DNA of 64,000 nucleotides from Sandaracinaceae bacterium. GTDB taxonomy: Bacteria > Myxococcota_A > Polyangia > Polyangiales > Sandaracinaceae. The stretch lies in the NCBI GenBank assembly GCA_040218145.1, contig JAVJQK010000122.1:186001-250000 (forward strand), written 5' to 3'. Each line of letters begins with the position of its first letter. Positions within the stretch are counted from its first letter, which is position 1. This document shows positions 55,169 through 63,922 of this stretch, piece by piece. Both the position numbers and the translations under genes were made by a program. The notes beneath the pieces are model-generated. The model was not told where the DNA came from and ran no database searches. It saw nothing but the letters and a program-made list of their open reading frames with translations.

Positions 55169-56305
55169 GTGCCATCCTCCGGACGCGTGATCCCGCCGCC
55201 CACCGACCTGACCCTCCCCCGCGCGGGCGTCCCGACGCTCCGGGCCGCGCTCTCGGCCGCGCTGAAGCGGCTGGCGCAGGATCTCGGGCGCCTCCCGCTC
55301 GCGTCCCTGTCGCCCGACGCGAGGGCGACGCTCACCCAGGTGCTGCGCGCGACCAAGGCCGAGCTGGCGCGCGAGCCAGGGCGCGTCTTCGGGGTGCTCC
55401 GCCGACCGAACGTGGGCGCGGCGCTGCGGGTGCTCCGCGAACGCGCCGACGACGCGATCGCGAGGCAGCTCGCCGCGACCCTCGCGGTGGAGCTGGCCGC
55501 GGCCGGCGCCGAGCTCCCCGCGCTGCGCTTCGAGGGGCTGCCGCCCGAGATCGTGTGTCTGGGCGCGCGGCGGGCGCTGCCGGGGGGCGACGCGACTCTC
55601 GCGCGGGGGGAATGGAGTGGCCGCGCGATCATGGACCACCCGAGCCCCTTCACGGAGATCGAGGGCGGGATCGTCTTGGCCGAGATCGACGACAACCCGC
55701 TGTCCATGCTCGAGGCGCACCCCGACAAGCTCGGGAACGCGATCGATCTCGGCGGCCGCGACGCGGAGGCGTGGGCGGACGCCCTGCGGGAGGCGCTGGG
55801 CCTGATCGCCGAGCACACGCCCGCGCTCCGCGAGACCATCGCGCTGCTCGTGCACCAGATCGTCCCGGTGGGCTACGACGCCGAGCAGCACCTGAGCGCG
55901 AGCTATCGCGAGGCGCTCGGCACGCTCTACCTCACGCTGCACCCGAGCCCGCTGACGATGGCCGAGGCGCTGATCCACGAGACCCAGCACAACGTGCTCA
56001 ACGCGGTGTTCGAGCTGGACCCGCTGCTCGAGAACGCCTTCTCGCCGCTCTTCTCCTCGCCGGTTCGGCCCGATCCGCGCCCGCTCCACGGCGTCCTCCT
56101 CGCGGTGCACGCCTTCCTCCCCGTGGCGGAGCTCCACCGCCGGATGGCCGAGGCCGGGCACCCGCTCTCGAAGACGCCCGAGTTCGCCCGGCGCGTGGAG
56201 CGGGTGCGCGAGGGGAACCGGGAGGGCGCGGCGGTGCTGCTGGAGAACGCGGCGCCGACCGCGATCGGGCGCGCGCTGCTCGACGAGATCGCGCGCCTCG
56301 TGTGA
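55169..56305 (+). CDS. HEXXH-motif putative peptide-modifying protein, RiPP-type (378 aa)
   Basis: GTG at 55169 is used; GTG at 55187 is also in frame. A long helical region is followed near 265-285 by MAEALIHETQHNVLNAVFEL. That HExxH with the adjacent QHxxL is the mark of the TIGR04267 (mod_HExxH) family, found with ribosomally made, modified peptides, some members being iron/2-oxoglutarate enzymes rather than proteases. No clear leader/core precursor was found nearby. It precedes an SDR gene by 10 bases, so the operon may encode a peptide or small-molecule pathway. Assignment is by motif only. Confidence 0.65.
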   Translation: MPSSGRVIPPPTDLTLPRAGVPTLRAALSAALKRLAQDLGRLPLASLSPDARATLTQVLRATKAELAREPGRVFGVLRRPNVGAALRVLRERADDAIARQLAATLAVELAAAGAELPALRFEGLPPEIVCLGARRALPGGDATLARGEWSGRAIMDHPSPFTEIEGGIVLAEIDDNPLSMLEAHPDKLGNAIDLGGRDAEAWADALREALGLIAEHTPALRETIALLVHQIVPVGYDAEQHLSASYREALGTLYLTLHPSPLTMAEALIHETQHNVLNAVFELDPLLENAFSPLFSSPVRPDPRPLHGVLLAVHAFLPVAELHRRMAEAGHPLSKTPEFARRVERVREGNREGAAVLLENAAPTAIGRALLDEIARLV

Positions 56306-56315
56306 CGCTCCCCGC

Positions 56316-57140
56316 ATGATCGTCCTCTGCACCGGGTGTCGCTCCGGCTTCGGCCTCCTCATCGCCGTCGCGGCCGCGCGCGCCGGCCACACCGTCTACG
56401 CCGGGCTCCGCGATCTCGAGACGCGCGAGGACCTCGACCGCGCCACGAAGGGGCTCGACGTGCGCCCCGTTCAGCTCGACGTGCTCGACCGCCTGCAGCA
56501 CGAGGAGGTGGTCGAGCGCATCCTCGGCGAGCACGGGCGGCTCGACGCGCTGATCAACAACGCGGGCATCGCGCTCGGCGGCTTCCAGGAGCAAATCGAG
56601 GAGGACGAGCTGCGGCGCCTCTTCGACGTGAACGTCTTCAGCCCCTGGGCGCTCACCAAGCGCTGCCTCCCGACCATGCGCGAGCAGCGCGCGGGGATCG
56701 TCATCAACGTCTCGTCGATGGCCGGCCGCCAGGCGATGCCGGGGCTCGGCGCGTACGCGGGGAGCAAGTTCGCGCTCGAGGGCATGACCGAGGCGCTGCG
56801 CCACGAGCTGCGTCCGTTCGGCGTGCGCGTGGTGCTCGTGGAGCCCGGGCCGTACAAGACCGACATCTTCGGACGCAACCGCCGAACCGCGCGCGAGAGC
56901 CACGAGGCGGGCGGGCCGTACGCGCGCATGCAGGCGCGCATGGAGAAGCTCGTCGAGAAGATGGAGGCCCGCATGGGCGACCCGCAGGAGGTCGCGGACC
57001 TCGTGGTCGAGCTGCTCCAGGATCCTTCCCCGCGCCTCCGCTATCCCCTCGGCCCGGGGGTGCAGGCGCGCCTGTGGGCGCGACGCCTCCTGCCGTTCCA
57101 GGGCTACGAGAAGGTCATCGAGCGCGTGGTGGGGTTCTGA
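56316..57140 (+). CDS. Short-chain dehydrogenase/reductase (274 aa)
   Basis: Classical SDR: TGCRSGFGLLIAVAAA near 6-21 (NAD(P) Gly motif), INNAGIALGG near 85, VINVSSMAG near 130, YAGSKFALEGM near 148 (catalytic Tyr-x3-Lys) and EPGPYKTD near 182. Cytosolic. It begins 10 bases after the HEXXH gene and ends in a one-base overlap with the next ORF, so the three are cotranscribed. The substrate is unknown. Confidence 0.9.
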   Translation: MIVLCTGCRSGFGLLIAVAAARAGHTVYAGLRDLETREDLDRATKGLDVRPVQLDVLDRLQHEEVVERILGEHGRLDALINNAGIALGGFQEQIEEDELRRLFDVNVFSPWALTKRCLPTMREQRAGIVINVSSMAGRQAMPGLGAYAGSKFALEGMTEALRHELRPFGVRVVLVEPGPYKTDIFGRNRRTARESHEAGGPYARMQARMEKLVEKMEARMGDPQEVADLVVELLQDPSPRLRYPLGPGVQARLWARRLLPFQGYEKVIERVVGF

Positions 57141-57400
57141 TGGCGCGCATGGAGACCAAGCCCGAGGGCCCCGCCTGGGACGCGCTGCGAGAGGCGCTCG
57201 CGCGCATGCAGCGGATCGCGGAGTCCGACTCGGTGCACCTGGTGGACCTCGGCAAGGCCTACGCGGCGCTCGCGTCGGCGATGCTCGGCGCGGCCGAGGC
57301 CTCCGGGCAGACCAGCGCGCGCTTCCGCGCCGTCGTGCGCGCGCTCGATCTGCGCACGCCCAAGTCGTCGATCGAGGCGTTCGCCCGCGGAAGCGAGTAG
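57140..57400 (+). CDS. Small protein of unknown function (86 aa)
   Basis: The ATG overlaps the SDR stop (TGATG). The sequence is helical and Ala-rich (LREALARMQRIAESDSVHL, KAYAALASAMLGAAEASGQ) and has no Cys, so it is not an obvious lanthipeptide- or thiopeptide-type precursor. It could be a chaperone or regulatory partner in the HEXXH-SDR-kinase operon. The next gene starts 9 bases later. Confidence 0.6.
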   Translation: MARMETKPEGPAWDALREALARMQRIAESDSVHLVDLGKAYAALASAMLGAAEASGQTSARFRAVVRALDLRTPKSSIEAFARGSE

Positions 57401-57409
57401 AACGTCGCG

Positions 57410-58753
57410 GTGAGCTGGCTGTGGCACACGCTTGTGCGTTCGGTCTGGATCGGGCTCGTGCTCTTTCCGATGTGGGTGGCGTACGTGGTGCCCTGGGTCC
57501 GCTGGCGGCGCTTCGGAGCGACCATCCCCGACGCGGTCTGGGAGCGAAAGCACCGGAAGTACGCGGCCCGCTTCTATCGGCTCGCGGTCGGCATGCGCGG
57601 CGGGCTGATCAAGGTCGGGCAGATCCTCTCGACGCGGGTGGACCTGATGCCGCGCGCGTGGATCGAGGAGCTGTCGGGGCTCCAGGACGAGGTGTCTCCG
57701 ACGCCGTGGCGAGACCTCGAGGAGCACCTGCGCGCGGGGTACGACGCGCCCCTCGAGGAGCTCTTCCGCGAGCTGGACCACGAGGCCATCGCCGCCGCGA
57801 GCTTCGGGCAGGTGCACCGGGGCGTGACGGCGGACGGGACGCGCATCGCGCTGAAGATCCGGTACGCCGACATCGAGCGGAAGCTCGCGGTCGACATGTT
57901 CCTGATGAGCTGGGCGGTGCGGCTCTTCAACGTGTTCCTCCCGAAGATCCGGCTCAGTCCGATCTACGACGAGATCAAGCGCGCCCTGACGACCGAGCTG
58001 GACTACGAGCAGGAGGCACGCTTCACCCAGATCGTGCACGACCACTTCGTGGACCGCGACGGGGTGGAGGTCCCGGCCGTCGTGCACGCGCTGAGCACCC
58101 GCGACGTCATCTGCACCACGTGGATCGACGGCGTGAAGATCACGAGCCCCAAGCTGCTCGACGATCCCCGGCTCGACCGGGCCAAGCTGCTCGAGCGGCT
58201 CCTCTGGGCGTGGATCCAGATGATGTACGTCGACGGCGTCTTCCAGAGCGATCCACACCCGGGCAACCTGCTCGCGCGCCTCGACGAGGACGGTGAGCCC
58301 ATCCTCGGGGTGGTCGACTTCGGCCAGGTGAAGATCCTCGATCGCGCGTTCCATCAGAAGCTCGTGAACGGCGTGATGGCGTTCGCGATGGGCAACGTGG
58401 ACATGTTCCTCGGCTCACTCGTCGACATCGGGCTGTTCCCCGAGTCCGAGAAGGACCGCATGCGCCCGATCGTGAGCGAGCTGATGGAGCACCTCCGCGG
58501 CGCCGATCCGATGGGCGGCGGTCAGCTCGACTTCGCGGCCCTGCGCATGCGGGTGCTGGAGACGATCGATCGCATGGAGGGCGTCGCCATCCCGCAGGAG
58601 CTCGTGCTCTACGGCCGCACCTTCGCGCTGCTGGCCGGGGTGACGCGATCGATCGCGCCCGACGTGAACGCGCTCGCCATCGCGCGCCCGCTCGTCACCC
58701 AGGCCCTGCTCGCGGGCGGGCCCCCCGAGGACCCGATGCAGCGCGCGGGCTGA
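57410..58753 (+). CDS. ABC1/UbiB-family atypical kinase (447 aa)
   Basis: GTG start at 57410. A membrane-associated N-terminal helix (VWIGLVLFPMWVAYVV) leads to the KxGQ motif LIKVGQILSTR near 65-76, ASFGQVHRG near 128 (modified Gly loop), ELDYEQEARF near 197 and QSDPHPGNLL near 279, VDFGQVK near 304. This set defines ABC1/ADCK proteins, which support quinone or lipid metabolism. It is the last gene of the HEXXH operon. The substrate is unknown. Confidence 0.9.
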   Translation: MSWLWHTLVRSVWIGLVLFPMWVAYVVPWVRWRRFGATIPDAVWERKHRKYAARFYRLAVGMRGGLIKVGQILSTRVDLMPRAWIEELSGLQDEVSPTPWRDLEEHLRAGYDAPLEELFRELDHEAIAAASFGQVHRGVTADGTRIALKIRYADIERKLAVDMFLMSWAVRLFNVFLPKIRLSPIYDEIKRALTTELDYEQEARFTQIVHDHFVDRDGVEVPAVVHALSTRDVICTTWIDGVKITSPKLLDDPRLDRAKLLERLLWAWIQMMYVDGVFQSDPHPGNLLARLDEDGEPILGVVDFGQVKILDRAFHQKLVNGVMAFAMGNVDMFLGSLVDIGLFPESEKDRMRPIVSELMEHLRGADPMGGGQLDFAALRMRVLETIDRMEGVAIPQELVLYGRTFALLAGVTRSIAPDVNALAIARPLVTQALLAGGPPEDPMQRAG

Positions 58754-58869
58754 GCCGTCCTCGCGAGAACACCTGAAGCCCTCAGCGAAGTCGCACCTGG
58801 CCAGCCGGGCCGCTCGAAACGCGAGCGCTGACCCTCCGGTATGCTCGGCGCTCGAGGGAGGGAGCGAGC

Positions 58870-60453
58870 ATGCGCGGCGACTTCGACTTCATCATCATCG
58901 GCTCGGGCTTCGGCGGGAGCGTGTCGGCGCTGCGGCTCGCGGAGAAGGGGTACTCGGTCCTTGTCCTCGAGCGCGGTCGCCGCTTCGGGATGAAGGACTT
59001 CCCCAAGACGAACTGGGACCTCCGCAACTACATGTGGAACCCGAAGGCGGGCATGCGCGGGATCCTCTCGCTGAGCTTCTTCGATCACGTGACGGTCTTG
59101 CACGGGGTAGGCGTGGGTGGGGGCTCCCTCGGCTACGCCAACACGCTGCCCACGCCGAAGGACGCGTTCTTCGAGACCGGGAGCTGGAAGGGGCTCGCCG
59201 ACTGGAAGGCCGAGCTCGCGCCACACTACGAGCGCGTCCTCACGATGCTCGGCGCGGCCGAGAACCCACGCCTCGGAGAGCCCGATCGGATCCTCGGGGA
59301 GATCGCGCGCGAGGTCGGCCGCGAGGAGGACTTCCACCGCACGCGCGTCGGCGTCTTCTTCGGCGAGCCCGGCCGCACCGTGCCCGATCCTTTCTTCGGA
59401 GGCGCCGGGCCCGAGCGCACGGGCTGCACCTTCTGCGGCGCCTGCATGACGGGCTGCCGGGTCGGGGCGAAGAACACGCTCGACCGGAACTACCTCCACC
59501 TCGCCGAGGCGCTCGGCGTGGAGGTCCTCGCGGAGACGGAGGTGACCGCGCTGCGCGCCCGCGACGGCGGCGGCTACGTCGTGGAGACGAAGGAGGCGTT
59601 CGGGAGGCATCGACGACGCGAGTCTTTCGGTGCGCGCTCCGTCGTCCTCGCGGGGGGCGTGCTCGGGAGCGTGCCGTTGCTCTTGAAGATGCGCGAGGAC
59701 CCGCGTGGGCTGCCGAAGCTGTCCCCGCGCGTCGGAGACCAGGTCCGCACGAACAACGAGGCGCTGATCGGCGTCGTCAATCCGGACACGACGGCCGACA
59801 TGACCCGCGGCGTCGCGATCACCTCGATCTTCCACACCGACGAGCACAGTCACCTCGAGCCGGTCCGGGCAGGCAAGGGCGCCGACATGTTTCGGATCCT
59901 CTCTCTGCCGCACGCGCCGGGGAAGACGTTGGGCGCTCGGGTGCGCGGCGCGATCGCGGGGTACGTGAAGGACCCGCTCCTGTGGGCGAAGTTCTATACC
60001 CGACGAGACCTCTCGCCCGCCGGCGTGACGCTCCTCTACATGCGCACCCTCGAGAGCACCCTCTCCCTTTCGCTCGAAGGTCGCGCGCGTCGTCTCGTCA
60101 CGCGGCTCGACGATCCGACGAGCGCGCCGCGCGCCTTCATGGACGAGGCCAACGATCTCGCGGATCGGTTCCGAGCGAAGATGGGCGGTGTGCAGGTCTC
60201 GATGCTCACCGAGCTGCTCCGGGCGATCCCCACGACGGCGCACATCCTCGGCGGCGCGTGCATCGGCGCCAACGCGGAGGAGGGCGTCATCGACACCCAG
60301 CACCGGGTCTTCGGCTACGACGGGCTCTACGTGATCGACGGCTCCGCGATGAGCGCCAACCCCGGAGTCAATCCGTCGCTCAGCATCGCGTCCATGGCCG
60401 AGCGCGCGATGACCTTCGTGCCAGCGAAGGGGCACGCCTCTCCTCCGAGCTGA
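58870..60453 (+). CDS. GMC oxidoreductase with Cys cluster (527 aa)
   Basis: Ribosome site GAGGGAGGGAG. FAD Rossmann motif IIIGSGFGGSVSALRLAEKG near 8-27, followed by VLERGRRF. HGVGVGGGSLGYAN near 80 and a C-terminal block with ANPGVNPSLSIASMAERA near 495 are GMC marks. The middle carries CTFCGACMTGC (C-x2-C-x2-C-x3-C) near 180-195, a ferredoxin-like cluster seen in cholesterol oxidase-type and related GMC proteins. It may oxidise a sterol or alcohol; the substrate is unproven. It appears monocistronic. Confidence 0.88.
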   Translation: MRGDFDFIIIGSGFGGSVSALRLAEKGYSVLVLERGRRFGMKDFPKTNWDLRNYMWNPKAGMRGILSLSFFDHVTVLHGVGVGGGSLGYANTLPTPKDAFFETGSWKGLADWKAELAPHYERVLTMLGAAENPRLGEPDRILGEIAREVGREEDFHRTRVGVFFGEPGRTVPDPFFGGAGPERTGCTFCGACMTGCRVGAKNTLDRNYLHLAEALGVEVLAETEVTALRARDGGGYVVETKEAFGRHRRRESFGARSVVLAGGVLGSVPLLLKMREDPRGLPKLSPRVGDQVRTNNEALIGVVNPDTTADMTRGVAITSIFHTDEHSHLEPVRAGKGADMFRILSLPHAPGKTLGARVRGAIAGYVKDPLLWAKFYTRRDLSPAGVTLLYMRTLESTLSLSLEGRARRLVTRLDDPTSAPRAFMDEANDLADRFRAKMGGVQVSMLTELLRAIPTTAHILGGACIGANAEEGVIDTQHRVFGYDGLYVIDGSAMSANPGVNPSLSIASMAERAMTFVPAKGHASPPS

Positions 60454-60587
60454 GGCGCGCCGAAGGAGCGGGGGCCGCGTGTGGCTCCTCGCCGAGGACC
60501 GCGCGATGCTGAACGCGCTCCAGCGATTCGGCAGAGTCACGCTCTGCGAAACCGCCAGCGCGTGCGCCGGGCTCGCGAGATCGGCGC

Positions 60588-61409
60588 TCAGCCGAAGAGC
60601 ATGGCGGAGGTGAGCTCGGCCGCGAGGTCCTCCCACTCCTCTTCCGCGTGCAGCATGCGCCAGCCGCGCTTCGCCACGAAGCTGCCCACGACGTCGTGGT
60701 CGAAGCCCCAGAGCATGACCTCGCAGGCCTCCGGCACGCGGGGGAGGAAGGTGGCCAGGGTGGTCAGATCGACGGTGGGTCGATACCCGTCGACGAGGAT
60801 CCAGACCGGCGCGACGCGGGTGTCGAGCGCGGTGAAGAGCTCGAACGCGTCGGTCACGCGGAGCAGGCGGACGCCGCTGGGCAGGCCGTTCGCGAGCTCG
60901 TGGTAGGCCGGCGCGGCGGTCGCGATCACCAGCTGGGGCAGGGTGTCGGGTCGTCGCATGACCCCGCTGCTCGCCTCCGACTCGTCGGCGGGGCCCGGCG
61001 CGGCCGTCGTCACGTGCTCCCGATCGAGGCTGTCCGGCCGACGGGTCTCCATCAGCTCGGGGCGCACGGTCGGCGCGCTGTAAGGGTCGGCGCCCGCCGC
61101 GGGTCGGACCGTGGCGAGCTGGTGCTCGTCGCGGCACGGCTGCTGACTCTCGGCGAGACAGAGGATCGGCTCGAGGTCCTCGAGCACGAAGCGCGCGGTC
61201 TCGGGTCCCACCGCCTCGATGATCGCGCTCGCGAGCGCACCCTCGACGAAGACCCTCGCTTCGACCGCCGTCTCCGGCACCTCGCGGCGGCCCGACACCC
61301 GGAACGCGCGCTCCAGGACCCGGTCGCGCAGCTCGGGCGCGAGCAAGGTGCTCAGCGCCTCCAGCACGGAGTAACCGAGCGGTCCTGAGGCTGTGACCGG
61401 GATGCTCAC
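60588..61409 (-). CDS. Protein with degenerate receiver-like C-terminal domain (273 aa)
   Basis: GTG at 61409 has GAGGA 9 bases upstream; a TTG at 61412 is an alternative. The N-terminal 80 residues (VLEALSTLLAPELRDRVLERAF, then EGALASAIIEAVGPETARFVLEDLEPIL) form a helical module. A Pro/Ser/Thr-rich linker follows. Residues about 150-273 look receiver-like (PQLVIATAAPAY, VTDAFELFTAL, VWILVDGYRPTVDLTTL), but the acidic pocket is poor, so phosphorylation is doubtful. Cytosolic. The identity is tentative. Confidence 0.55.
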   Translation of the reverse strand: MSIPVTASGPLGYSVLEALSTLLAPELRDRVLERAFRVSGRREVPETAVEARVFVEGALASAIIEAVGPETARFVLEDLEPILCLAESQQPCRDEHQLATVRPAAGADPYSAPTVRPELMETRRPDSLDREHVTTAAPGPADESEASSGVMRRPDTLPQLVIATAAPAYHELANGLPSGVRLLRVTDAFELFTALDTRVAPVWILVDGYRPTVDLTTLATFLPRVPEACEVMLWGFDHDVVGSFVAKRGWRMLHAEEEWEDLAAELTSAMLFG

Positions 61410-61525
61410 CAAGGGGTCCTCGAAGGTGAGGATAGATCGAAACGGAAAAGCTCTATATGCCCGTCTTCGAAGTCACCAGTCGAGTTCGAGGCCAGATCGG
61501 CGCTTTCGGCCCATATTGGAGGGTG

Positions 61526-61864
61526 ATGCGTTCGCTATTCCTGATGGTTTTTCTGAGCTTCGCGGGCTGCGCCCCGCACGTGGGTCCGGACGGCGCGGTG
61601 ATCGGCGGGCCGTGCGTGGACGACCTCGACTGCGCGGCGGGCTCGTTCTGCCTGACGGCGCGTGACTACCCGGGAGGCACCTGCACCACCAACTGCGACG
61701 ACGACGGAGAGTGCCGCGGTGACAGCGCGTGCATCGAGAGCCGCGCGGGGGTCTGCCTCCTGCGCTGCGACGAGGACCTCGACTGCGGACGCGAGGGCTA
61801 CGTCTGCCGCTCGCGCACGTCGCGCGGCGTGGCGGGCCAGAGCATGGTCTGCGTCGGGGGCTGA
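61526..61864 (+). CDS. Cys-rich lipoprotein (112 aa)
   Basis: ATG at 61526 begins MRSLFLMVFLSFAGC (C15). A GGAGG lies just before, and a GTG at 61523 is possible. The mature part has ten or more cysteines in pairs, GGPCVDDLDCAAGSFC near 35, CTTNCDDDGECRGDSAC near 58 and CDEDLDCGREGYVC near 86, as in the larger Cys-repeat lipoproteins here. It is convergent with the TetR gene (stop adjacent). The function is unknown. Confidence 0.75.
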   Translation: MRSLFLMVFLSFAGCAPHVGPDGAVIGGPCVDDLDCAAGSFCLTARDYPGGTCTTNCDDDGECRGDSACIESRAGVCLLRCDEDLDCGREGYVCRSRTSRGVAGQSMVCVGG

Positions 61865-62506
61865 TCAGCTCGGCGTGGGCCCGAGCACGATGTCGGCGTC
61901 GGGGTCGAGCGTCTTGGCCATCATCAGCGTGCCCCAGAGCGCGCCGATCAGCAGGCGCACGACGCTCTCGCGGGACAGGTCGCGGTGGTCGAGGCGGTCC
62001 ACGCTGGCCGCCTCCACCTGGCCGATCCAGCTCCGCGCGGCCGTGCGAAAGACGGCGCGGCTCTCGTCGAGGCCCATCCCGTCGAGCATGCGGCGCACGA
62101 TGACGGTCCGCGTGCGCTCGAGGATGGCCGCGACCTCCGGGTCGTTGCCGATGCCGCTCCGCATGAGGGCCATGTAGGCCGCCTCGTGCTCCTCCACGAA
62201 GTCGAGATAGGCCTCGAGCCCGGCGCGGGCGCGCTCGCTCTCGGGCAACGTCAGGTCCGGCGCGATGCGCGCGAGCAGGAGCCCCGCCGCGTTCTCCACG
62301 CACGCGACGTAGAACGCGCGCTTGCCGCCGAAGTAGTGGTAGAGCAGCCCCTTCGACACCCCGGCCTCGCGGGCGATGTCGTCGATGGAGACCTCGTCGT
62401 AGGAGCGCTCCGAGAAGAGGCGGAGCCCCAACGCGAGCAGCTGCGCGCGCCGCTCGTCGACCTGGAGGCGCGTCCGCGTTTGGGCTTCGGGCATCCCTCG
62501 CATCAT
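61865..62506 (-). CDS. TetR-family transcriptional repressor (213 aa)
   Basis: HTH: RRAQLLALGLRLFSERSYDEVSI, DDIAREAGVSKGLLYHYFGGKRAF, then a helical ligand-binding domain with ENAAGLLLARIAP. Candidate ATGs are 62506, 62503 and 62494; 62506 is used, none has a strong ribosome site. It could be autoregulated through the TTGA-N7-TCAA dyad at 62516. The ligand is unknown. Confidence 0.9.
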   Translation of the reverse strand: MMRGMPEAQTRTRLQVDERRAQLLALGLRLFSERSYDEVSIDDIAREAGVSKGLLYHYFGGKRAFYVACVENAAGLLLARIAPDLTLPESERARAGLEAYLDFVEEHEAAYMALMRSGIGNDPEVAAILERTRTVIVRRMLDGMGLDESRAVFRTAARSWIGQVEAASVDRLDHRDLSRESVVRLLIGALWGTLMMAKTLDPDADIVLGPTPS

Positions 62507-62515
62507 GCCCACGTA

Positions 62516-62530
62516 TTGACTTCCGTTCAA
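62516..62530. promoter_or_regulatory. Possible TetR operator (TTGA-N7-TCAA)
   Basis: A short inverted repeat TTGA-N7-TCAA lies 9 bases upstream of the TetR start, where an autorepressor would bind. The arms are only 4 bases long. Confidence 0.35.
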
Positions 62531-62684
62531 CGCAGCTCGGGACGAGGCGCAGCGCTTCGAGCTGTTCCAGCGGGCTTCCACCCGGACGAGCCGACGACCA
62601 CGGCCTCGCGCGCGATTGCCTCGAGCGCGTCGGCGCGCCGGTCTGACGCTTGTCGTGACGCGCCCGCCTCGTCACGATCGAGGC

Positions 62685-63869
62685 GTGGGGCGATCTCTTC
62701 TCTTCCTCGCGGCCGTCGCGCTCGGTGGCTGCGGGCTGTCACTGGACTTCGATCCGCCCGCCGACGCGCGCGCGGGCATGGACGCGGGCGTCGGCGATGG
62801 GGGACGCGCCGAGTGCGAGTCCGACGCGGTCTGCGACGACGGCCTGGTCTGCAACGGCGCGGAGCGCTGCGACGCGGGCGTCTGCGTGAGTGGGCAGGCG
62901 CCGCGCTGCGACGACGGGTTGGACTGCACCGACGACGCGTGTGACGAGGCCACGGCGGGCTGCGTGTTCACGCCGCGGTCCGAGCGCTGCCCGAGCGTGG
63001 GCTGCGCGGTCGGCGTGTGCGAGGTCGAGGTCGGCTGTCAGCTCGCGCCGATGGACGACGCCTGCGACGACGTCGTCGCCTGCACGGTGGATCGGTGCGG
63101 GATCGACGGGGAGTGCGTCTCGCTCCCCGACGACGCGCTCTGCGGCGCGGGCGAGGTCTGCCGCGACGACGGCTGCGGGCCGCCGCCGAGCTGCGCGACG
63201 GACTCCGACTGCGACGCGCCGCCGGTGTGCAAGCGCGGGGGGCGCTGCGAAGACGGTCGCTGCCTCTACGAAGAGGCGGCCGAGGACGCGCGCTGCGCGA
63301 GCGGCGATCCGTGCGAGCCCGCCTTCTGCGACGGAGGGCGCTGTGAGCGCTACCCGCGCCTCGACTGCGGGCCGACCAACCTCCGATCCTGCGTGAGAAT
63401 GGTGTGCGGGACCAACGGAACGGGCGCGCCGGACTGCGTGTCCGCAAATCGAGATGGCGAGAGCTGCGTGGGACCGGACGCGTGCTCACCCGGCACGTGT
63501 GACGGCGCGACCTGCGTGGCCCCGCCCCAGTGTGTGGCGCCGAACGCGTGCGAGACCTCGACTTGTGGGCCGGGCGGGTTCTGCATTCCGGGGTCTCGGG
63601 CTTGTCCCCCTGGCGCGAGCTGCGACCCCCTCTCCGGATCTTGCCAGTGCGACGACGGGCTGGCGGACTGCGACGGTGACGGCATGTGCGAGTGCGACCG
63701 CACGAACGCCTGGTGCGACGGCTCGGTCTGTCGGCCGTACCGCGCCTGCTCGGCGTGCGGGGGCGCCGCGAGCGAATGCTGTCCCTGCACTGGAATCTGC
63801 TTCGATCCCAGGTGCCTGTCGTGCTGCATGTTCTGTCCGTCTCCTGCGATGCCGACGTCGATGCCCTGA
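62685..63869 (+). CDS. Cys-rich lipoprotein (394 aa)
   Basis: GTG at 62685 starts GRSLLFLAAVALGGCG, a lipoprotein signal; other in-frame starts upstream are possible. The mature part carries over 50 cysteines in repeats such as CDDGLVCNGAERCDAGVC and CDDGLDCTDDACDEATAGC near 70-110, as in MopE-like and related surface proteins. It ends in a Cys-dense stretch (CCPCTGICFDPRCLSCCMFC). Such clusters suggest metal binding or disulfide cross-linking on the surface. The function is unknown. Confidence 0.75.
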   Translation: MGRSLLFLAAVALGGCGLSLDFDPPADARAGMDAGVGDGGRAECESDAVCDDGLVCNGAERCDAGVCVSGQAPRCDDGLDCTDDACDEATAGCVFTPRSERCPSVGCAVGVCEVEVGCQLAPMDDACDDVVACTVDRCGIDGECVSLPDDALCGAGEVCRDDGCGPPPSCATDSDCDAPPVCKRGGRCEDGRCLYEEAAEDARCASGDPCEPAFCDGGRCERYPRLDCGPTNLRSCVRMVCGTNGTGAPDCVSANRDGESCVGPDACSPGTCDGATCVAPPQCVAPNACETSTCGPGGFCIPGSRACPPGASCDPLSGSCQCDDGLADCDGDGMCECDRTNAWCDGSVCRPYRACSACGGAASECCPCTGICFDPRCLSCCMFCPSPAMPTSMP

Positions 63870-63922
63870 TCCGCTCGATCGCGATCGCTGCTCCGACGTT
63901 CAGCGTGTGGTAGCGTCCGCCC

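Noticed and set aside
60454-60587. Possible small gene in the gap after the GMC oxidoreductase (GTG at 60479 onward).
   Set aside because: The frame runs antisense into the next gene, has no ribosome site and shows no recognisable protein features.
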